A stretch of 64,000 nucleotides of DNA from Streptomyces sp. V3I8 (GTDB lineage: Bacteria; Actinomycetota; Actinomycetes; Streptomycetales; Streptomycetaceae), in assembly GCF_030817535.1 (NCBI RefSeq), contig NZ_JAUSZL010000002.1, positions 2,976,001 through 3,040,000 on the forward strand, given 5' to 3'. The stretch's first letter is position 1. The number at the start of each line of letters is the position of its first letter. A program made the position numbers and the translations under genes. This document shows, one piece after another, positions 26,282-35,324 of this stretch. A model generated the notes under the pieces. The model saw only the letters and a list, made by a program, of their open reading frames with translations. It made no database searches and had not been told where the DNA came from.

Positions 26282-26935
26282 TTTGTTTTACCCCTTAAGT
26301 CTTAAACGGTTGAGGGTCCGCTCCGGGTGAGGAGCGGGCGGGCACCGCGCACGTCCCTGACGACTGTTGCGTCCCTGATGACCGTTGGGCACGGGACGCG
26401 CGCGACGGGCGCGCCGCACACGCGCCCTGAGCCCCGGATGAGGGGTGTGAGGAACCTTCTTACCGGACGGACCGCACCGCGGACGAGTCGATGGAGCGAA
26501 GGTCACACGCGGACCGCCGCGGAGGGCGGACCGAGGGGCCCGGACCCGTATACCGGAGGGCGAAGGTCACATACCGGTGACATGAGTCATGACCGAATGG
26601 GTCGAACAAGCATATGGTGGGAATTAGCAGCCGGTAAGCACCATGGTGCCCAAAATGCCCGGAAGCGGTCGTCCGCACCTCGGTGTTCACCGTAGATCTT
26701 CCGGCCCTTACGGGGGATTTCCGCACAAGATCCGGTCATGCCGGACCGACCGGGTCCGGTCGGGGGGTCACCCGTTATCCGATTTTGACATGGCAGGAAG
26801 CCTGAAGGCGTGAGTCCGAATGGCAAGATGCCGTAATCACACGAGGTCGCGACACCCGAAGGTGTGTGTTCTCGTCGACCCATCGGCTCCTGCCGACCCA
26901 TCGGCAACTCCACCCACCCGCCGGAGGAACCCACC
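26282..26935. other. 654-base divergent intergenic region
   Basis: No gene is visible between the malic enzyme and ABC transporter starts. The middle (about 26570-26860) is relatively AT-rich. A TTGACA hexamer at 26785-26790 is a candidate -35 for the transporter, although no clear -10 follows. A half-repeat TGGCAGG/TGGCAAG occurs near 26791 and 26821. The leader to the transporter would be long, more than 100 bases, which could allow control in the mRNA. A possible promoter for the malic gene lies near the AT-rich TTAAGTCTTAAAC at 26294-26308. Confidence 0.4.
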
Positions 26936-27898
26936 ATGACCGCACGCTCCACCCGTCGTACGACCACCGCGCAGTCCCGGATAGCCGCGGTCGGTGCGAT
27001 CGCGGTCGCAGGCACCCTGCTGCTCACCGGCTGCGGTGACCAGACCGAGGACAAGGACGGCGGCAGCTCGGACACCTCGGCCTCCAGCTCGGCGCCGCTC
27101 GCCGACAAGCTGCCCAAGGCCGTCCGCGACAAGGGCGTCATCAAGGTCGGCTCGGACATCGCGTACGCGCCCGTCGAGTTCAAGGACGACTCCGGCAAGA
27201 CGGTCGGCATCGACCCCGACCTCGCCGACGCGATGGGCAAGCAGCTCGGCGTGAAGTTCGAGTTCGAGAACGGCACCTTCGACACGCTGCTCACCGGCCT
27301 GCGCTCCAAGCGGTACGACATCGCGATGTCGGCGATGACGGACACCAAGGACCGCCAGGAGGGCGTCGACTCCGAGACCGGCAAGAAGGTCGGTGAGGGC
27401 GTCGACTTCATCGACTACTTCACCGCGGGCGTCTCGATCTACACCAAGCAGGGCGACGAGCAGTCCATCAAGACCTGGGACGACCTGTGCGGCAAGAAGA
27501 TCGTGGTGCAGCGCAACACGGTCTCCAACGACCTCGCCAAGGCCCAGGCCAAGAAGTGTCCGGCGGGCAAGAAGCTCTCCATCGAGGCCTTCGACAACGA
27601 CCAGCAGGCCCAGACCCGGCTGCGCGCCGGTGGCGCCGACGCCGGCTCCTCGGACTTCCCCGTGGCGGCGTACGCGGCGAAGACCTCCGGCGGCGGCAAG
27701 GACTTCGTGGTCGTCGGTGAGCAGGTCGAGGCCGCCCCGTACGGCATCGCGGTCGCCAAGTCGAACACCGGGCTGCGGGACGCCCTGCAGGCCGCGCTCG
27801 ACGCGATCATCAAGAACGGCGAGTACGACAAGGTCATCGCGAAGTGGGGCGTCGGGGCGGGTGCCGTGAAGGAAGCCACCCTCAACGGCGGCAAGTGA
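26936..27898 (+). CDS. Polar amino acid ABC transporter substrate-binding lipoprotein
   Basis: This is a 320-residue family 3 solute-binding protein. The signal peptide ends in a lipobox, LLTGC, near residue 32, so it is anchored outside the membrane. It is followed by a short Ser/Asp linker. The binding domain has DKGVIKVGSDIAYAPVEF, TVGIDPDLADAMGKQLGV and DTLLTGLRSKRYDIAMSAM, typical of glutamate/glutamine/arginine-type receptors. It starts a three-gene operon with a permease and an ATPase. GGAGG lies nine bases before ATG 26936. The exact ligand is unknown. Confidence 0.92.
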   Translation: MTARSTRRTTTAQSRIAAVGAIAVAGTLLLTGCGDQTEDKDGGSSDTSASSSAPLADKLPKAVRDKGVIKVGSDIAYAPVEFKDDSGKTVGIDPDLADAMGKQLGVKFEFENGTFDTLLTGLRSKRYDIAMSAMTDTKDRQEGVDSETGKKVGEGVDFIDYFTAGVSIYTKQGDEQSIKTWDDLCGKKIVVQRNTVSNDLAKAQAKKCPAGKKLSIEAFDNDQQAQTRLRAGGADAGSSDFPVAAYAAKTSGGGKDFVVVGEQVEAAPYGIAVAKSNTGLRDALQAALDAIIKNGEYDKVIAKWGVGAGAVKEATLNGGK

Positions 27899-27929
27899 CC
27901 GCGACCGGCGGCGCTGAAAGGCAACATCC

Positions 27930-28874
27930 GTGACTGCTGACATCGACAAGACAGCCGGCCCCGAGAGCACTCCCCCGGGCGGACCGGAGGCCATCAAGGC
28001 CATCCCGGTCCGGCACTACGGGCGGTACGTCTCGGCGGTCGTCGCGATCGCGCTCTTCGCGGCGATCGTCTACGCGTTCGCCCAGGGCAAGATCAACTGG
28101 GGCGCCGTACCGGACTACTTCTTCGACGACCGGATCCTCAAGGGCGTCGGCCAGACGATGCTGCTCACCGTCCTGTCGATGCTGATCGGCATCGTGGGCG
28201 GCATCCTCCTCGCGGTGATGCGCCTGTCGAGGAACCCGGTGACCTCGTCGATCGCCTGGTTCTACATCTGGTTCTTCCGGGGCACCCCGGTCCTGGTCCA
28301 GCTCGTCGTCTGGTTCAACCTGGGACTGGTCTTCGAGTACATCAACCTCGGCCCGGTCTACAAGGACGAGTGGTCGAGCTTCATGACGCCGCTGCTGACG
28401 GCGCTCCTCGGGCTCGGTCTCAACGAGGCCGCGTACATGGCGGAGATCTGCCGCGCCGGCCTGCTGTCGGTCGACGAGGGCCAGACCGAGGCCTCGCACG
28501 CCCTGGGCATGAGCCACGGCAAGACCCTGCGGCGGATCGTGATCCCGCAGGCGATGCGCGTGATCGTGCCCCCCACGGGCAACGAGGTCATCAACATGCT
28601 GAAGACGACCTCGCTGGTGTCGGTGGTCCAGTTCGCCGAGCTGTTCCGCTACGCCCAGGACATCGGGCAGTCGTCGGGCGCACCGGTGGAGATGTACTTC
28701 CTGGCCGCCGCCTGGTACCTGGTCCTGACCTCGGTGCTCAGCGTCGGGCAGTACTACGTCGAGCGGTACTACGCCCGCGGTTCGAGCCGTGCGCTGCCGG
28801 CCACCCCGTTCCAGAGGATCAGGGCGAACGTACTGTCCCTGTCGAGCCGCAAGGGCGGAGGAGCAACCGCATGA
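27930..28874 (+). CDS. Polar amino acid ABC transporter permease
   Basis: This 314-residue inner-membrane protein has about five to six hydrophobic helices and the HisM-like signature. The segments [27 protein letters not shown] and [18 protein letters not shown] are the family hallmarks, the last including the EAA loop that contacts the ATPase. It starts at GTG 27930 after a 31-base gap and overlaps the ATPase start by four bases (ATGA). One permease gene implies a homodimeric channel. Confidence 0.92.
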   Translation: MTADIDKTAGPESTPPGGPEAIKAIPVRHYGRYVSAVVAIALFAAIVYAFAQGKINWGAVPDYFFDDRILKGVGQTMLLTVLSMLIGIVGGILLAVMRLSRNPVTSSIAWFYIWFFRGTPVLVQLVVWFNLGLVFEYINLGPVYKDEWSSFMTPLLTALLGLGLNEAAYMAEICRAGLLSVDEGQTEASHALGMSHGKTLRRIVIPQAMRVIVPPTGNEVINMLKTTSLVSVVQFAELFRYAQDIGQSSGAPVEMYFLAAAWYLVLTSVLSVGQYYVERYYARGSSRALPATPFQRIRANVLSLSSRKGGGATA

Positions 28875-29680
28875 CCGCCGATGTGACGAAGGTGGACTCC
28901 GGTACGCCGAGGGGCGCCGGTACGTTGATGGTGAAGGCCGAGGGCGTCCACAAGTCCTTCGGGCCGGTCGAGGTCCTCAAGGGCATCGACCTCGAGGTGA
29001 GGCCCGGCGAGGTCTTCTGCCTCATCGGCCCGTCCGGCTCCGGCAAGTCGACGTTCCTGCGGTGCATCAACCACCTGGAGAAGGTCAACGCCGGGCGGCT
29101 GTACGTGGACGGGGAGCTGGTCGGCTACCGCCAGAAGGGCGACAAGCTCTACGAGCTCAAGGACAGCGAGGTCGCGCTGAAGCGGCGGGACATCGGCATG
29201 GTGTTCCAGCGCTTCAACCTGTTCCCGCACATGACGGCGCTCGAGAACGTCATGGAGGCGCCGGTCCAGGTCAAGGGCGTGAACCGGGCGCAGGCGCGGG
29301 AGCGTGCGGGACAGCTCCTGGAGCGGGTCGGTCTCGCCGACAAGGCGGGCAACTACCCGTCGCAGTTGTCCGGCGGGCAGCAGCAGCGGGTCGCCATCGC
29401 GCGGGCGCTGGCGATGGAGCCGAAGCTGATGCTCTTCGACGAGCCGACGTCGGCGCTCGACCCGGAGCTCGTCGGTGACGTCCTCGACGTCATGCGTGAC
29501 CTCGCCGAGTCGGGCATGACGATGGTCGTCGTCACGCACGAGATGGGGTTCGCGCGGGAGGTCGGCGACTCGCTGGTCTTCATGGACGAGGGTGTGGTGG
29601 TCGAGTCCGGCCACCCGCGGGACGTGCTGACCAATCCGCAGCACGAGCGGACGCAGTCGTTCCTGTCGAAGGTGCTCTAG
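28871..29680 (+). CDS. Amino acid ABC transporter ATP-binding protein
   Basis: This 269-residue ATPase energises the preceding permease. It has Walker A (GPSGSGKST, near 56-64), Q-loop, ABC signature ([16 protein letters not shown]), Walker B (LMLFDEP) and the switch His in [13 protein letters not shown] 28871 overlaps the permease stop; the longer open frame upstream is only a shadow of the permease. An ideal terminator follows 26 bases after the stop, closing the operon. Confidence 0.95.
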   Translation: MTADVTKVDSGTPRGAGTLMVKAEGVHKSFGPVEVLKGIDLEVRPGEVFCLIGPSGSGKSTFLRCINHLEKVNAGRLYVDGELVGYRQKGDKLYELKDSEVALKRRDIGMVFQRFNLFPHMTALENVMEAPVQVKGVNRAQARERAGQLLERVGLADKAGNYPSQLSGGQQQRVAIARALAMEPKLMLFDEPTSALDPELVGDVLDVMRDLAESGMTMVVVTHEMGFAREVGDSLVFMDEGVVVESGHPRDVLTNPQHERTQSFLSKVL

Positions 29681-29706
29681 CCTCCGGCGGGTCGGCCGGG
29701 TGGTGA

Positions 29707-29736
29707 AGGGGCGGTACGGGTTTCCGTACCGCCCCT
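29707..29736 (+). terminator. Terminator of the amino acid ABC operon
   Basis: A perfect 13-bp stem (AGGGGCGGTACGG pairing with CCGTACCGCCCCT) surrounds a GTTT loop. Confidence 0.85.
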
Positions 29737-29782
29737 CCGCCGTCCTCGGCCGACGCCGGGTCGTCGGTCGTCTGCGGGCCCG

Positions 29783-29850
29783 GTGGGGGCTGATCGCGCG
29801 GTTCCCCGCGCGCCCGAGGGCGCGGAGGCGCGGGGAACTGTGCGATGGGG
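29783..29850. repeat. Streptomyces GC-rich intergenic repeat pair
   Basis: The element GCGGTTCCCCGCGCGCCC and its reverse GGCGCGGGGAACTGTGCGA face each other and can form a hairpin between the ABC operon and the methyltransferase stop. They are copies of the motif also seen at 24786-24908. Confidence 0.5.
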
Positions 29851-29917
29851 GGCTGAGGGCGCAGCCCCCAGGGGCGATGGGGGGAGGGAAGGGGCGGCGG
29901 GGGCGAGGAGCAGCCGG

Positions 29918-30676
29918 CTACTTCAGGGCCAGGACCAGCGCGTCCGACGGGGAGCGCCAGACCTCGCGGGCCTCCGCGAAGCCGGCCGCGCGAAGGGTGC
30001 GGGCATGCCACTCGGCGGACGGCGTGTCCCCGTCCGCGTGCTCCCCGTAGATCTCGAACCGCCGGGCCGTCGGCTCCGCGAGCACCGGATCCGCCGCGGC
30101 GAGCTGCCACCATTCGGCCCAGTCCAGGACGCCCGCGGCCTTCGCCCCGTCCATCCGGGCATGCCGCTGCGCCCGGTCCGCCGCGTTGATCCGCGGGGTC
30201 GCCTCGTCGATCATGTGGTCCGCGTTCATGAACACCCCGCCGTCCCGCACGAGCCCGGCGACCTGGCCGTACAGGACCGCCAGCGGCTCGCTGTGCAGCC
30301 AGTGCAGCGCGGTCGCGGTGAGGACGGCGTCGTACGAGTCGTACGGCAGCCGCGCCGCCCAGTCGGGGTCCTTGAGATCGGCCGTGACGAACGTGACCCG
30401 GTCGTCGCCCGCGAACGTGCCCTCGGCGATGGCCAGGAGCGCCGGATCGAGATCGACGCCGGTACTGACCGCCTCCGGGAACCTTTCGAGGAGCCGGGCC
30501 GTGATACTTCCCGTACCACACGCGAGGTCCAGCACGCGCGGCTCGGGGCCCACCAGCGCCCCGACCATGTCGAGCATGACCCGGAAGCGCTCCTCGCGGT
30601 CGGGCAGGTACCACTCCTGCTGCCGGTCCCAGCTCTCCTGCCACGCATGCCAGTCGGAACCGAGGGTGGTCGTCAT
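29918..30676 (-). CDS. Class I SAM-dependent methyltransferase
   Basis: This is a 252-residue soluble enzyme. Motif I is VLDLACGTGSITARLLERFP (about 48-67), followed by VDLDPALLAIAEG and the motif IV-like YDAVLTATALHWL. The architecture matches trans-aconitate/UbiE-like small-molecule methyltransferases. The substrate is not evident. It is divergent from the CGNR regulator with a 99-base gap, and that regulator may control it. Confidence 0.88.
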   Translation of the reverse strand: MTTTLGSDWHAWQESWDRQQEWYLPDREERFRVMLDMVGALVGPEPRVLDLACGTGSITARLLERFPEAVSTGVDLDPALLAIAEGTFAGDDRVTFVTADLKDPDWAARLPYDSYDAVLTATALHWLHSEPLAVLYGQVAGLVRDGGVFMNADHMIDEATPRINAADRAQRHARMDGAKAAGVLDWAEWWQLAAADPVLAEPTARRFEIYGEHADGDTPSAEWHARTLRAAGFAEAREVWRSPSDALVLALK

Positions 30677-30775
30677 GTGAGCCCCTTTTCCCCTCCAGTA
30701 TGTAATACCCTGGAGGCACCATCAGCCATTACGTGTCCGCACCACGACCATAGAGCGCCCTCGTAAGGACTACAA

Positions 30776-31405
30776 GTGGAACTGGCCTATTACTCGGATT
30801 ACGCCGTCCGTCTCGTCAACAGCGAGGAGCCGGCCCGGGGCAAGGACACGCTCACCTCGGTCGAGGCCGTCCGCGACCTCTTCGGGGGCAACGCCTCGGC
30901 GGCCCGCCGCGCCAACGACTCGGACGTGACCCGCTTCCGCGGCGTACGGGCCCGGCTGCGCGCGGTCTTCGAGGCGGCGGACGGCGGCGACGAGACGCTC
31001 GCCGTGGACCTGCTGAACTCACTGCTGCTGGAGTTCCCGGTCAGCCCGCAGATCTCGGGCCACGACTTCCGGGACGACGACGGCCGCCCGCTGTGGCACA
31101 TGCACCTCGCGGACCATCCTTCGAACGCGACCGCGGGGTACGCCGCGATCGCTGCCATGGGCCTGGCCTTCCACCTCACCGAGTACGGGGTCGACCGCCT
31201 GGGCCTGTGCGAGGCGGCGCCGTGCCGCAACGCCTATCTCGACACCTCGACGAACCGCTCCCGGCGTTACTGCTCGGACCGCTGCGCGACCCGGGCCAAC
31301 GTCGCCGCCTACCGCGCGCGCAAGCGCCAGGAGGCGGACCGGTCGGAGAGCACCGGCCTGGCGGCCGACAGCGCCCAGCGCGCGAGCGCGAACGGCGAGC
31401 GCTGA
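30776..31405 (+). CDS. CGNR zinc finger / ABATE domain regulator
   Basis: This is a 209-residue protein. The N-terminal ABATE domain (LVNSEEPARGKDTLTSVEAV) is a predicted ligand-binding stress-sensing module. The C-terminal CGNR finger (CEAAPCRNAYLD, then RYCSDRCATRANVAAYRARK) has four Cys and a basic helix for DNA binding. GTG 30776 is the start. Its last 97 bases overlap the convergent sodX gene. The gap before it contains CCAGTAT...CCCTGG, a loose dyad that could be an operator. Confidence 0.88.
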   Translation: MELAYYSDYAVRLVNSEEPARGKDTLTSVEAVRDLFGGNASAARRANDSDVTRFRGVRARLRAVFEAADGGDETLAVDLLNSLLLEFPVSPQISGHDFRDDDGRPLWHMHLADHPSNATAGYAAIAAMGLAFHLTEYGVDRLGLCEAAPCRNAYLDTSTNRSRRYCSDRCATRANVAAYRARKRQEADRSESTGLAADSAQRASANGER

Positions 31406-31746
31406 CCCTTGCGCAACGGCCGGTAGCGGAAGCGCACCTTCCCCAGGACGAGCTCCCCGGGCACGGTCCCGTAGTCCCTGCTGTCCCCGCCGCCGGCGAA
31501 CGTGTTGTCGCCGAGCACCCACCAGCCGCCCTCGCGCCGCTCGGCCGCGCGCTTGACGACCAGCAGGTCCTGCTGGAACGGATGGCGCAGCACGACGACG
31601 TCACCGGGCCGGACCCTGGCCCCGTACTGCACCACGAGGCGGTCCCCGTGCTGCAGCGTGGGCACCATGGACGGTCCCGTCACCTCGGCGGCCCCGAAGG
31701 GCAGGACGCCCCTCGTGCGCTCGGTCTCCTGCGACAGCTCCGGCAT
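31309..31746 (-). CDS. sodX: Nickel-type superoxide dismutase maturation protease (SodX)
   Basis: This is a 145-residue signal peptidase I-like serine protease. It shows the catalytic Ser box GPSMVPTL and the Lys region DLLVVKRAAERREGGWWVLGDN, plus RYRPL near the end. SodX removes the N-terminal leader of SodN so that the nickel-binding His becomes residue 1. It is divergently transcribed from sodN, the usual arrangement. ATG 31746 (MPELSQE) is chosen; longer frames extend over the sodN promoter. The 3' end overlaps the CGNR gene by 97 bases. Confidence 0.92.
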   Translation of the reverse strand: MPELSQETERTRGVLPFGAAEVTGPSMVPTLQHGDRLVVQYGARVRPGDVVVLRHPFQQDLLVVKRAAERREGGWWVLGDNTFAGGGDSRDYGTVPGELVLGKVRFRYRPLRKGQRSPFALARWALSAARPVLSDRSASWRLRAR

Positions 31747-31891
31747 CCCCGGCACCTCCCCGGTCCTATCCTCCACCAGTCCCAGTCTGACCCTGGACTT
31801 TTGTCCTAAGCCCATGGGGGCACCCGCGAAAACCCGTCCCTCACGGAGTAATGTCCCACCTGAGAAGACGATCACGAGGAAGGACAGCTCC

Positions 31892-32287
31892 ATGCTTTCC
31901 CGCCTGTTTGCCCCCAAGGTCAAGGTCAGCGCACACTGCGACCTGCCCTGCGGCGTGTACGACCCTGCCCAGGCCCGCATCGAGGCGGAGTCGGTGAAGG
32001 CCGTCCAGGAAAAGATGGCCGCCAACGACGACGCGCACTTCCAGACGCGTGCCACCGTCATCAAGGAGCAGCGCGCCGAGCTCGCCAAGCACCACGTCTC
32101 GGTGCTGTGGAGCGACTACTTCAAGCCTCCGCACTTCGAGAAGTACCCGGAACTGCACCAGCTGGTCAACGACACCCTCAAGGCCCTCTCGGCCGCGAAG
32201 GCCTCGACGGACCCGGCCACGGGCCAGAAGGCGCTGGACTACATCGCCCAGATCGACAAGATCTTCTGGGAGACCAAGAAGGCCTGA
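31892..32287 (+). CDS. sodN: Nickel superoxide dismutase
   Basis: This 131-residue precursor has a 14-residue leader (MLSRLFAPKVKVSA) followed by the nickel hook HCDLPCGVYDP. His1, Cys2 and Cys6 of the mature form bind Ni. The rest is a helical bundle. It dismutates superoxide in the cytoplasm as a hexamer. The start has GAGGA about 12 bases upstream. The divergent 145-base region shared with sodX holds the promoter. In S. coelicolor, nickel supply favours sodN and represses sodF. Confidence 0.96.
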   Translation: MLSRLFAPKVKVSAHCDLPCGVYDPAQARIEAESVKAVQEKMAANDDAHFQTRATVIKEQRAELAKHHVSVLWSDYFKPPHFEKYPELHQLVNDTLKALSAAKASTDPATGQKALDYIAQIDKIFWETKKA

Positions 32288-32301
32288 CCCCGCGTCGAGC
32301 C

Positions 32302-32334
32302 GTCCGGTCCGCGCGCTCGCGCGCGCTGCCGGAC
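32302..32334 (+). terminator. sodN 3'-UTR hairpin (possible sRNA end)
   Basis: A compound stem (GTCCGG, then CGCGCGC with GCGCGCG, then CCGGAC) begins 15 bases after the sodN stop. In S. coelicolor the sodN 3'-UTR is processed into the small RNA s-SodF that inhibits sodF. Whether this sequence carries the antisense segment cannot be tested without the local sodF gene. Confidence 0.6.
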
Positions 32335-32456
32335 CCGGCATCCTCCCGACCGCACCCGGTCCGCAGCAGGCCGCCCACCACGGCGTCCGAAGCGGTCCGG
32401 GTGCGGTCGTTCCCCGCCGCGGACCGCTCGGCTCCGCCGGGCCCGGCGGGCCGCGG

Positions 32457-33200
32457 TCACGTCAGGGCGGCGAGCACCTCGGCCGGCTCCAGGGTGCGGC
32501 GGACCAGGGCCCGGGCGGTCGCGGTGAGCCGGTTGCCGTTGCGGCTGCTGTGGACCCGCAGGGCCTCCATCGCCCGTGCGGGGTCGAGCCCGCCGTGCTC
32601 GACGAGCATGCCCCGCGCCATCTCCACGGTGGCCCTGGCGGCGACGGCCGCCTGGACACGGGTGAGGATGTCCATGGGTCTGGCCGGGTCCGGGCTCCAG
32701 TGGACCAGGGCCACGGCGGCCACGTCGGCGAGCGCCTGGGCCAGTCGCAGGTCGCCCGGCGCGAGGCCGTCCGGCGCGGTCAGCAGGAGACTCACGAACC
32801 CGACGGTCTGGCGGCCGACCCGCAGGGGCAGCGCGTGCGCGGCACCGTAACCGGCCTCCAGGGCCTGTGCCGTGAACCGCGGCCAGCGGTCGCCGAGCCC
32901 GTGCAGACGGGGTGCGTCCACCGGCAGGCGGGTCGCGTAGCAGTCCAGGCCGGGGCCCTCCGCGGTCTGCGTCCCGATCAGTCCGGCCGGGGCCGTACCG
33001 GCCGGATCCGGAGCGGCCGAGACCGACATCGTACGGAGATCACCGCGGACGGTGGCCATCACGACCCCGGCCGTGTCGGCTCCGACGATGCCGACGCAGT
33101 ACCCGACCAGGCGGTCCAGCAGGACCACCGGGTCGAAGCCCTCGGCGAGGGTGTCGGCCAGCCCGACGAACGCGTCGGCGAGCTGCTCTTCTCGCATCAT
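32457..33200 (-). CDS. GAF-ANTAR RNA-binding antiterminator-type protein 1
   Basis: This is a 247-residue protein. The GAF domain spans about 10-165 (LADTLAEGFDPVVLLDRLVGYC, LPLRVGRQTVGFVSLLL). The C-terminal ANTAR domain (VQAAVAARATVEMARGMLVEHG) is a three-helix RNA-binding module that prevents termination by binding dual hairpins. Its ATG overlaps the stop of the preceding frameshifted GAF-ANTAR gene (ATGA). The signal is unknown; ANTAR proteins are often activated by phosphorylation or ligand. Confidence 0.88.
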   Translation of the reverse strand: MMREEQLADAFVGLADTLAEGFDPVVLLDRLVGYCVGIVGADTAGVVMATVRGDLRTMSVSAAPDPAGTAPAGLIGTQTAEGPGLDCYATRLPVDAPRLHGLGDRWPRFTAQALEAGYGAAHALPLRVGRQTVGFVSLLLTAPDGLAPGDLRLAQALADVAAVALVHWSPDPARPMDILTRVQAAVAARATVEMARGMLVEHGGLDPARAMEALRVHSSRNGNRLTATARALVRRTLEPAEVLAALT

Positions 33201-34016
33201 GACCGGTCACCGTCTCCTTCGTCGCCGAGCCGACCGCGGCCCTTCAGCTGATCATCACCCGTCCGCCGGAAACGCAGTGTCCGGGCCAGGATCTCCTGTG
33301 CCACTTCGGTGACCGTGTACTCATGCGCGAAGGCGTACGCCCGCAGACGGTCCAAAGCCTGGTCAGGATCCGCCCCGGTCTGCACCATGACCATGCCGAC
33401 GGCCTGATGGACCTCGGCGTGGTCGGCCTGGGCCGCGTCCACCCATGACGCCACGTCCGAACCGTCCGCCGGGCCGTCCGCCGAGCTGTCCGCCGGTCCG
33501 GAGCCGTCGGGCGCCGCTTCGAGGCTCAGTACCGCGAAAGTGACCGCGTCCCGTACCAGCAGGGCGATCCGCAGGTCCCGTACGGACAGGGACCCCGCGC
33601 TGTCCCGGTAGAGGTCGAGGGTGCCGAGCGCCGGCGCGCCGGTGCCGAGCGGCAGCGAGAGGACCGCCCGGACCCCGAGATCGACGGCCTGGTGCGCGAA
33701 GACCGGCCAGCGCCGGGCGTCCGGCCCCCGATGAGGTCCGGGGTGGCCCGGACGAGGGCGCTCCGGCAGGGGCCGTCGCCCAGCGTGTACTGCGCCTCGG
33801 CGAGGCGTGCCGCCGTGTCGTCGCCGGCGCACCACAGCGCCTGGACCGTGCTGTTCCCGCTGATGGAGATCGAGGCGCCGCTGACCGGAAGCAGGTCCAC
33901 GCAGGCCCGGCACAACAGGTCCGGTGCCAGCCGCACCTGGGCGGACGCGGTCAGAGGGGCGTGAAGGCCTCCGTGATCCGGCGGCGGTCCTCCGTCTCGG
34001 AGGGCCGGCCGGGCAT
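33197..34016 (-). pseudogene. GAF-ANTAR gene broken by two frameshifts
   Basis: Three frames read in order give one GAF-ANTAR protein: MPGRPSETEDRRRITEAF, then TASAQVRLAPDLLCRACVDL...ATPDLIGG, then DARRWPVFAHQAVDLGVRAV through an ANTAR-like end (HQAVGMVMVQTGADPDQALD). The breaks are near 33951-33960 and 33722-33729. Adding one base at each would give 273 residues, an exact multiple of three. ATG 34016 has GGGGACGAG upstream. It is coupled to the next GAF-ANTAR gene. The protein may be truly dead or the sequence may have two base errors. Confidence 0.75.
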
Positions 34017-34456
34017 CTCGTCCCCGCCGTCGCGGTTCCCGGGCCGCATCGGCTTCACCTCCGCCCCGCCGCTCAGCCGGCAGCATGATGCGCCGGTATC
34101 GCCCACGGGCGCGCTCCGCGCGGACCGCCGTCCGCCCGTCGCGTCGCCCCACCGCCGCGTCCCGGCCTTTCCGGTACGCCCCGGCCCTTGCGGCCGCCGG
34201 TCCCTTCCGGCCGCACCTCGCCTCCGGGCTCCGGGCTCCGGGCTCCGGTACGGCCGCCCACGTGACGGGACGTCATGCCCCGACGGGCGCGGCCGGAAGA
34301 TACCACCGGATCCGACGCACGGTAGTAGACCTGTGGCGCTTTGTGCTTGGCTGTTGTGCACAAACGACGCGGCCCCCGCCCGGGTGCGACGCCCTGGCAC
34401 CCAGGAGCCGCGCGTTCCGGCTCGGCTTCGCCATCCAGCTCCTCAGGACATATGTG
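34017..34456. other. 440-base divergent region between GAF-ANTAR genes
   Basis: No coding sequence is supported here. Several open frames cross it but have no family resemblance. The segment 34310-34350 (TAGTAGACCTGTGGCGC, then TTGTGCTTGGCTG) is less GC-rich and may hold a promoter for the rightward GAF-ANTAR gene. I see no clear operator. Confidence 0.35.
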
Positions 34457-35221
34457 ATGAACACCGAACCGCTCGATCCCGGCAGGGCGCAGGAAGTGGC
34501 CGCGAACCTGCTCGCCCTCGCCGACGCACCGGCCCGGGGCGAGGACGAGGCACATCTCCTGCGACGGCTCGCACAGGTCACGGTCCTCGTGCCGGGGGTG
34601 GAGGAGGCGGCCTGCAGCCTCCTCGGCCCGGCGGGGGCCCCCGGGCCCATGGCCGCGTCCGACGGCCGGGCGCGCCGGCTGGAGCGTCTGCAGGCGGAGC
34701 TGCGCGAAGGGCCCTGCCCGGACGTCTCGCGCGGCAGGAGCAGGAAACCCCTGGCCGACATCCCGCTGTCCCACCCGCAGAACCGGACCCGCTGGCCCCA
34801 CTTCACCAGCCGCGCCCTCGTCGAGGGCTTCACCGCCGTGACGTCCGTGCCGCTCGTCCACCAGGAGCGGACCCTGGGCGCGCTCGACCTGTACCACCAG
34901 CACGGCCGGCTGGGGCCGTCCGGCATCCGCTGGGCCCTGCTCCTGGCCGACGCCACGGCCGTCGGGCTGGGCCACCGCGACGTGCTGCGCGACGCCCTGG
35001 GCCGGGCCGATCAGCTGCAGACCGCCCTGAACAGCCGGATCGTCATCGAGCAGGCCAAGGGCATCCTGGTCGAACGCTTCGACTGCGACCTCAAGGAGGC
35101 CTTCGACCGCCTGCGCGGCCATGCCCGCACGAACCGGATGAAACTCGCCGACCTGGCCGCGCTGATCGTCGCCAGCCCGGCCGACAGCCCGCCCTTCCCC
35201 CGGCTGCGGCCGGCCCGCTGA
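34457..35221 (+). CDS. GAF-ANTAR RNA-binding antiterminator-type protein 3
   Basis: This is a 254-residue protein with a GAF domain in residues 10-165 and a C-terminal ANTAR domain (LQTALNSRIVIEQAKGILVE, then AFDRLRGHARTNRMKLADLA). ATG 34457 is the first supported start; an Arg/Pro-rich extension from 34085 is rejected. The protein resembles the broken neighbour in the segments LCRACVDL/LRRLAQVTV and LALDLY. Three related GAF-ANTAR genes side by side suggest tandem duplication or a set of sensors. Confidence 0.85.
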   Translation: MNTEPLDPGRAQEVAANLLALADAPARGEDEAHLLRRLAQVTVLVPGVEEAACSLLGPAGAPGPMAASDGRARRLERLQAELREGPCPDVSRGRSRKPLADIPLSHPQNRTRWPHFTSRALVEGFTAVTSVPLVHQERTLGALDLYHQHGRLGPSGIRWALLLADATAVGLGHRDVLRDALGRADQLQTALNSRIVIEQAKGILVERFDCDLKEAFDRLRGHARTNRMKLADLAALIVASPADSPPFPRLRPAR

Positions 35222-35324
35222 CGGCTGCCGCGCGGTCGCAGGGTGACCGCGGTCGCGGTGGAGCGTTCTCCCGCTCGGACCACGGACCGAGGGCGCTGTC
35301 AGTGGGCTGTGCGATGCTGCGGGC

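Noticed and set aside
28370..28870. N-terminal extension of the ABC ATPase
   Set aside because: It is the permease gene read in another frame; ATG 28871 begins the true ATPase.
34085..34456. Longer start of the rightward GAF-ANTAR gene
   Set aside because: The extra 124 residues are Arg/Pro-rich with no family match and cover the likely promoter.
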